This document shows positions 61,756 to 64,000 of a stretch of DNA of 64,000 nucleotides, piece after piece. Position 1 is the first letter of the stretch. Every line of letters starts with the position of its first letter. Source of the DNA: Caproicibacterium lactatifermentans (lineage in GTDB: Bacteria; Bacillota; Clostridia; Oscillospirales; Acutalibacteraceae). The translations under genes were made by a program, and so were the position numbers. The notes under the pieces are model-generated. The model was not told where the DNA came from, ran no database searches, and saw nothing but the letters and a program-made list of their open reading frames with translations. The stretch covers positions 806,001 to 870,000 of the forward strand of contig NZ_CP046051.1 in the NCBI RefSeq assembly GCF_013315815.1, written 5' to 3'.

Positions 61756-62808
61756 ATGTCTTTGACAGAACGAAAAAATGAGCGGCTGCTGATAGTGCTG
61801 CAATTTTTAAGGCAGGAGGCTTCACCGGAACATCCACTGCCCATGCGTCGCATTCTGCTGGCACTGAAACGGAGGGGAATTGTCTGTGCAAGAAAAGCGG
61901 TTGGGCGGGATATAGCGGCTCTGCGCCGGTTTGGATACCCGATTGTGTTTACTCGTACACCGTACGCCGGCTATTATCTTACCTCCCGTGCGCTGAATAC
62001 AGCCGAGGTGCGCATTCTGATTGATGCAGTGGATGCAGCCCCGTTTTTAACAGCGGATATGACAGAACAGCTTACCGAAAAATTACAGACATTGGTAAAC
62101 CGGCGGGAACGTGCCGCACTGCAGAAACAAATCTATTATGACCCTAGCTGTAAACAGCAAAATACAGAAATCTGCTGCAGTATTGACGTTCTGCATCGGG
62201 CAATCGCGCAGGGAAGAAAAGTTTCCTTTTGGTACTACCACAGAACGCTGAAAAATAACCATATCCAGTTGAATGACGGGCGGCAGTTTGTCTTAAGTCC
62301 ATATGCTCTTTTTTGGAAAAACGACCACTATTATTTGGCAGGCAATTACGAAAAATACAACACGGTCGGCAACTATCGGTTGGATCGCATGTACAAAGCC
62401 AAGATGCTGAAAAAGCCAGTCCGTCCTTTTTCAGAGGTTACCCCGTACCGTGAACGTTTCGATACAGCGGACTATCTGCACAGTGCGTTCTATTTGTATG
62501 GCGGCAAGGTGGAACAGCTGCTGCTGCGGTGTGACAGCAGTCTGTTGGACGTGCTGACAGACCGTTTTGGTTCGGAAGCAGAGGTGCTGGAAAGCAGCGG
62601 AGAAACATTCACCACACATGTACAGGTCCGTGTTAGTGAGGGTCTGTATGAATGGCTGCTGCAGTGCGGCGCGCGGCTGACAGTCTTGTCGCCGACTTAT
62701 GTGCGGGACGAAATGCGCCACCGCATTCGTGATTTGTATAGCTTATATCGGCTTGCCGTGCCGGAAGAAGGCGGTGAGGAAGAGCCGCCGCAGGAAACGG
62801 ACAGCTGA
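61756..62808 (+). CDS. WYL-domain transcriptional regulator
   Basis: 350 residues from the ATG at 61756; a GTG three codons earlier has a similar claim. N-terminal winged helix (ERLLIVLQFLRQEASPEHPL, KRRGIVCARKAVGRDIAALR, about 9-60), then a WYL domain (AIAQGRKVSFWYYHRTL near 148-165; YHLAG-like YYLAGNYEKYNTVGNYRLDR) and a C-terminal WCX extension (VQVRVSEGLYEWLLQCGARL). WYL regulators bind nucleotides or DNA ends and control stress, defence or metabolic genes. It starts about 270 nt from the CoA-transferase start on the other strand, so control of that gene is possible but untested. Confidence 0.88.
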   Translation: MSLTERKNERLLIVLQFLRQEASPEHPLPMRRILLALKRRGIVCARKAVGRDIAALRRFGYPIVFTRTPYAGYYLTSRALNTAEVRILIDAVDAAPFLTADMTEQLTEKLQTLVNRRERAALQKQIYYDPSCKQQNTEICCSIDVLHRAIAQGRKVSFWYYHRTLKNNHIQLNDGRQFVLSPYALFWKNDHYYLAGNYEKYNTVGNYRLDRMYKAKMLKKPVRPFSEVTPYRERFDTADYLHSAFYLYGGKVEQLLLRCDSSLLDVLTDRFGSEAEVLESSGETFTTHVQVRVSEGLYEWLLQCGARLTVLSPTYVRDEMRHRIRDLYSLYRLAVPEEGGEEEPPQETDS

Positions 62809-62814
62809 AACGCT

Positions 62815-63396
62815 TTACGAGAACCACATATGTTCTACAAAGATTTTGATGCCAATGCCAATCAGGACCAATCCACCGATAATCTGTGCTTTGCCTGTAA
62901 AGCGGTCACCGAATTTTTTGCCGATATATACACCGATATAGCATAAAACCAGTGTCACAACGCCAATTAAACAGACAGAAAGCAGCATCAACTGTGTGGT
63001 GGAGGCACCTACCGCACTGGGCAGCAGAATGCCGGTGGCCAGCGCGTCAATGCTGGTGGCTACCGCAAGCACCAGCAGCGTTCTGGTCGGAATGTTGTCC
63101 TGCAGACAGGCTTCACCGCCGTGACATTTGTGTGCCTCCCGCAGCATTTGAATGCCGATAATAGAAAGCAGAATCAGCGCAATCCAGTGGTCCACCGCAT
63201 TGATGATGGAAGCGCCGGCCTTGCCAATCAGCCAGCCGATAATTGGCATTAGGGACTGAAACAGACCAAAGCATCCGGCAACTTTCAATGCAAAGGCGGG
63301 GCGCACTTTGCGGGTAACAGCGCCGTTTGCCAGGCTGACAGCAAAGGCGTCCATACTTAGCCCTACGGCAATGCCGATAAGGGAAACATAATCCAT
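62815..63396 (-). CDS. mntP: Putative manganese efflux pump MntP
   Basis: 193 residues with six membrane helices. Family motifs are GIAVGLSMDAFAVSLANGAV (first Asp site) and VLAVATSIDALATGILLPSA (second Asp site). It exports Mn2+ from the cytoplasm. No manganese riboswitch (yybP-ykoY) is apparent in the 240 nt upstream. AAGGAGG lies six bases before the ATG. Convergent with the WYL gene (6 nt apart). Confidence 0.92.
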   Translation of the reverse strand: MDYVSLIGIAVGLSMDAFAVSLANGAVTRKVRPAFALKVAGCFGLFQSLMPIIGWLIGKAGASIINAVDHWIALILLSIIGIQMLREAHKCHGGEACLQDNIPTRTLLVLAVATSIDALATGILLPSAVGASTTQLMLLSVCLIGVVTLVLCYIGVYIGKKFGDRFTGKAQIIGGLVLIGIGIKIFVEHMWFS

Positions 63397-63562
63397 AAAA
63401 ATCCTCCTTAAAAGGGACTTATTTCTTTATCATAGGAGGTGACATATCATTTGTCAATTCCTTTTATGTGGAAATTCGATATAGATATATATGTATAAAA
63501 GACAGCATACTTGAAAGCTTGTTTTTCGTCGTCGTCGGACAGTCAAAAATAGGGGAAGCAAA

Positions 63563-63591
63563 TTGACTTTAGCACTGGAATATGCTAATCT
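63563..63591 (+). promoter_or_regulatory. Promoter of hisH
   Basis: TTGACT (63563-63568), 17-nt spacer, TAATCT (63586-63591), 43 nt before the start codon. Confidence 0.65.
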
Positions 63592-63633
63592 ATAGGACAA
63601 TTAAAATGTTTGAATTAGAACAGGAGGCTTACC

Positions 63634-64000
63634 ATGATAGCAGTCATTGATTATGGTGCGGGGAATCTGCAAAGTGTGCTGAAAGCCTTTCAGTACATTG
63701 GCAGCAGTGTACAAGTTACGGCAGACCCGGCTGTGCTGCGGATGGCGGATGCGGTAGTTTTGCCCGGTGTCGGTGCTTTTGCGGATGCCATGAGCCATTT
63801 GCGGGCGGCGGGACTGGTGGAAACCGTGCAGCAGCTGGCAGTTTCCGGCAAACCGTTCCTCGGCATCTGTCTTGGGCTGCAGCTGCTGTTTGAGAGCAGC
63901 GAAGAAGCACCGGGTGTGCCGGGATTGGGTATCCTGCGTGGGAAAATATGCCGCATTCCCGCCGGCCCGGGATTGAAAACGCCGCATATCGGTTGGAACA
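63634..64000 (+). CDS. hisH: Imidazole glycerol phosphate synthase, glutaminase subunit; 3' end outside window
   Basis: The first 122 codons are inside the window. MIAVIDYGAGNLQSVLKAF at the start, VVLPGVGAFADAM (oxyanion side), and the class I glutaminase nucleophile Cys79 in LGICLGLQLLFESSEE identify HisH; TPHIGWN near the end is also typical. It supplies ammonia to HisF in histidine synthesis. AGGAGG lies six bases before the ATG. The usual partner genes lie to the right, outside the window. Confidence 0.95.
   Translation, partial: MIAVIDYGAGNLQSVLKAFQYIGSSVQVTADPAVLRMADAVVLPGVGAFADAMSHLRAAGLVETVQQLAVSGKPFLGICLGLQLLFESSEEAPGVPGLGILRGKICRIPAGPGLKTPHIGWN

Noticed and set aside
63397-63633. 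A yybP-ykoY manganese riboswitch upstream of mntP
   Set aside because: The conserved loops are not visible on the minus strand here.
1-64000. CRISPR arrays, rRNA genes, insertion sequences
   Set aside because: I saw no regular repeat-spacer pattern, no rRNA sequence and no transposase gene in the window.

Overview
The window looks like a low-to-mid GC anaerobic Firmicute of class Clostridia, probably Oscillospiraceae/Ruminococcaceae. The evidence is the gene set: a thiolase-crotonase-hydroxybutyryl-CoA dehydrogenase operon beside a CoA-transferase, an FMN-riboswitch rib operon, DnaD/DnaI, YetF-type DUF421 with DUF4363, MtaB, NrdR, separate GlnRS and GluRS, and a DUF6483-like protein. Strong AGGAGG ribosome sites and TTGACA/TATAAT promoters fit this. 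A butyrate- or caproate-forming fermenter is the likely lifestyle. The genus is not determined.

Layout. (a) 1-2957: AT-rich end of a surface-polysaccharide cluster (flippase, GT2 glycosyltransferase, F420-hydrogenase-beta-like iron-sulfur protein). (b) 2977-7091: wreck of an integrative element, with a frameshifted tyrosine integrase, a double winged-helix replication-type protein and a topoisomerase III that has lost its Toprim domain. (c) 7137-11280: an intact ECF sigma/anti-sigma pair, then a gene graveyard: an ABC ATPase with a deleted Q-loop and a frameshift, two permease remnants, a nagA remnant, and a promoter, Shine-Dalgarno and terminator around a ruined small ORF. (d) 11300-19439: an unusual glycan locus with a GT-D enzyme, a Gtf3-like transferase split at a T7 tract, GT32, a DNRLRE-GT4 fusion, WecB, another GT4, a candidate spore-coat-like protein and an SGNH hydrolase. 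(e) 19595-31556: housekeeping and metabolism (M18 peptidase, AGCS symporter, GHL10-type glycosidase-like protein, MtaB, ABC-F, asparaginase, sugar isomerase, NrdR, DUF421/DUF4363).

(f) 31680-38499: rpsF-ssb-rpsR, galU, a zinc-ribbon membrane protein, prfB without the programmed frameshift, and dnaD-dnaI. (g) 38699-48494: tRNA-Gly(GCC), typA, a DEDDh exonuclease, pgeF, a radical SAM activase-like gene, a polysaccharide deacetylase lipoprotein, a P-type ATPase and an O-antigen-ligase-like polymerase. (h) 48589-55737: FMN-riboswitch-controlled ribD-ribE-ribBA-ribH, then glnS and gltX. (i) 55738-61581: thl-crt-hbd and, on the opposite strand, an acetyl-CoA hydrolase/transferase-family gene. Both promoters carry an 18-bp sequence close to the Rex redox-repressor operator, which suggests NADH/NAD+-controlled expression of the acyl-CoA reduction and CoA-exchange steps. 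(j) 61756-64000: WYL regulator, mntP, and the start of hisH running off the window.

The most interesting parts are the DNRLRE-glycosyltransferase locus with its homopolymer frameshift, the paired candidate Rex operators, and two places where a promoter is built into the arm of the preceding terminator hairpin.
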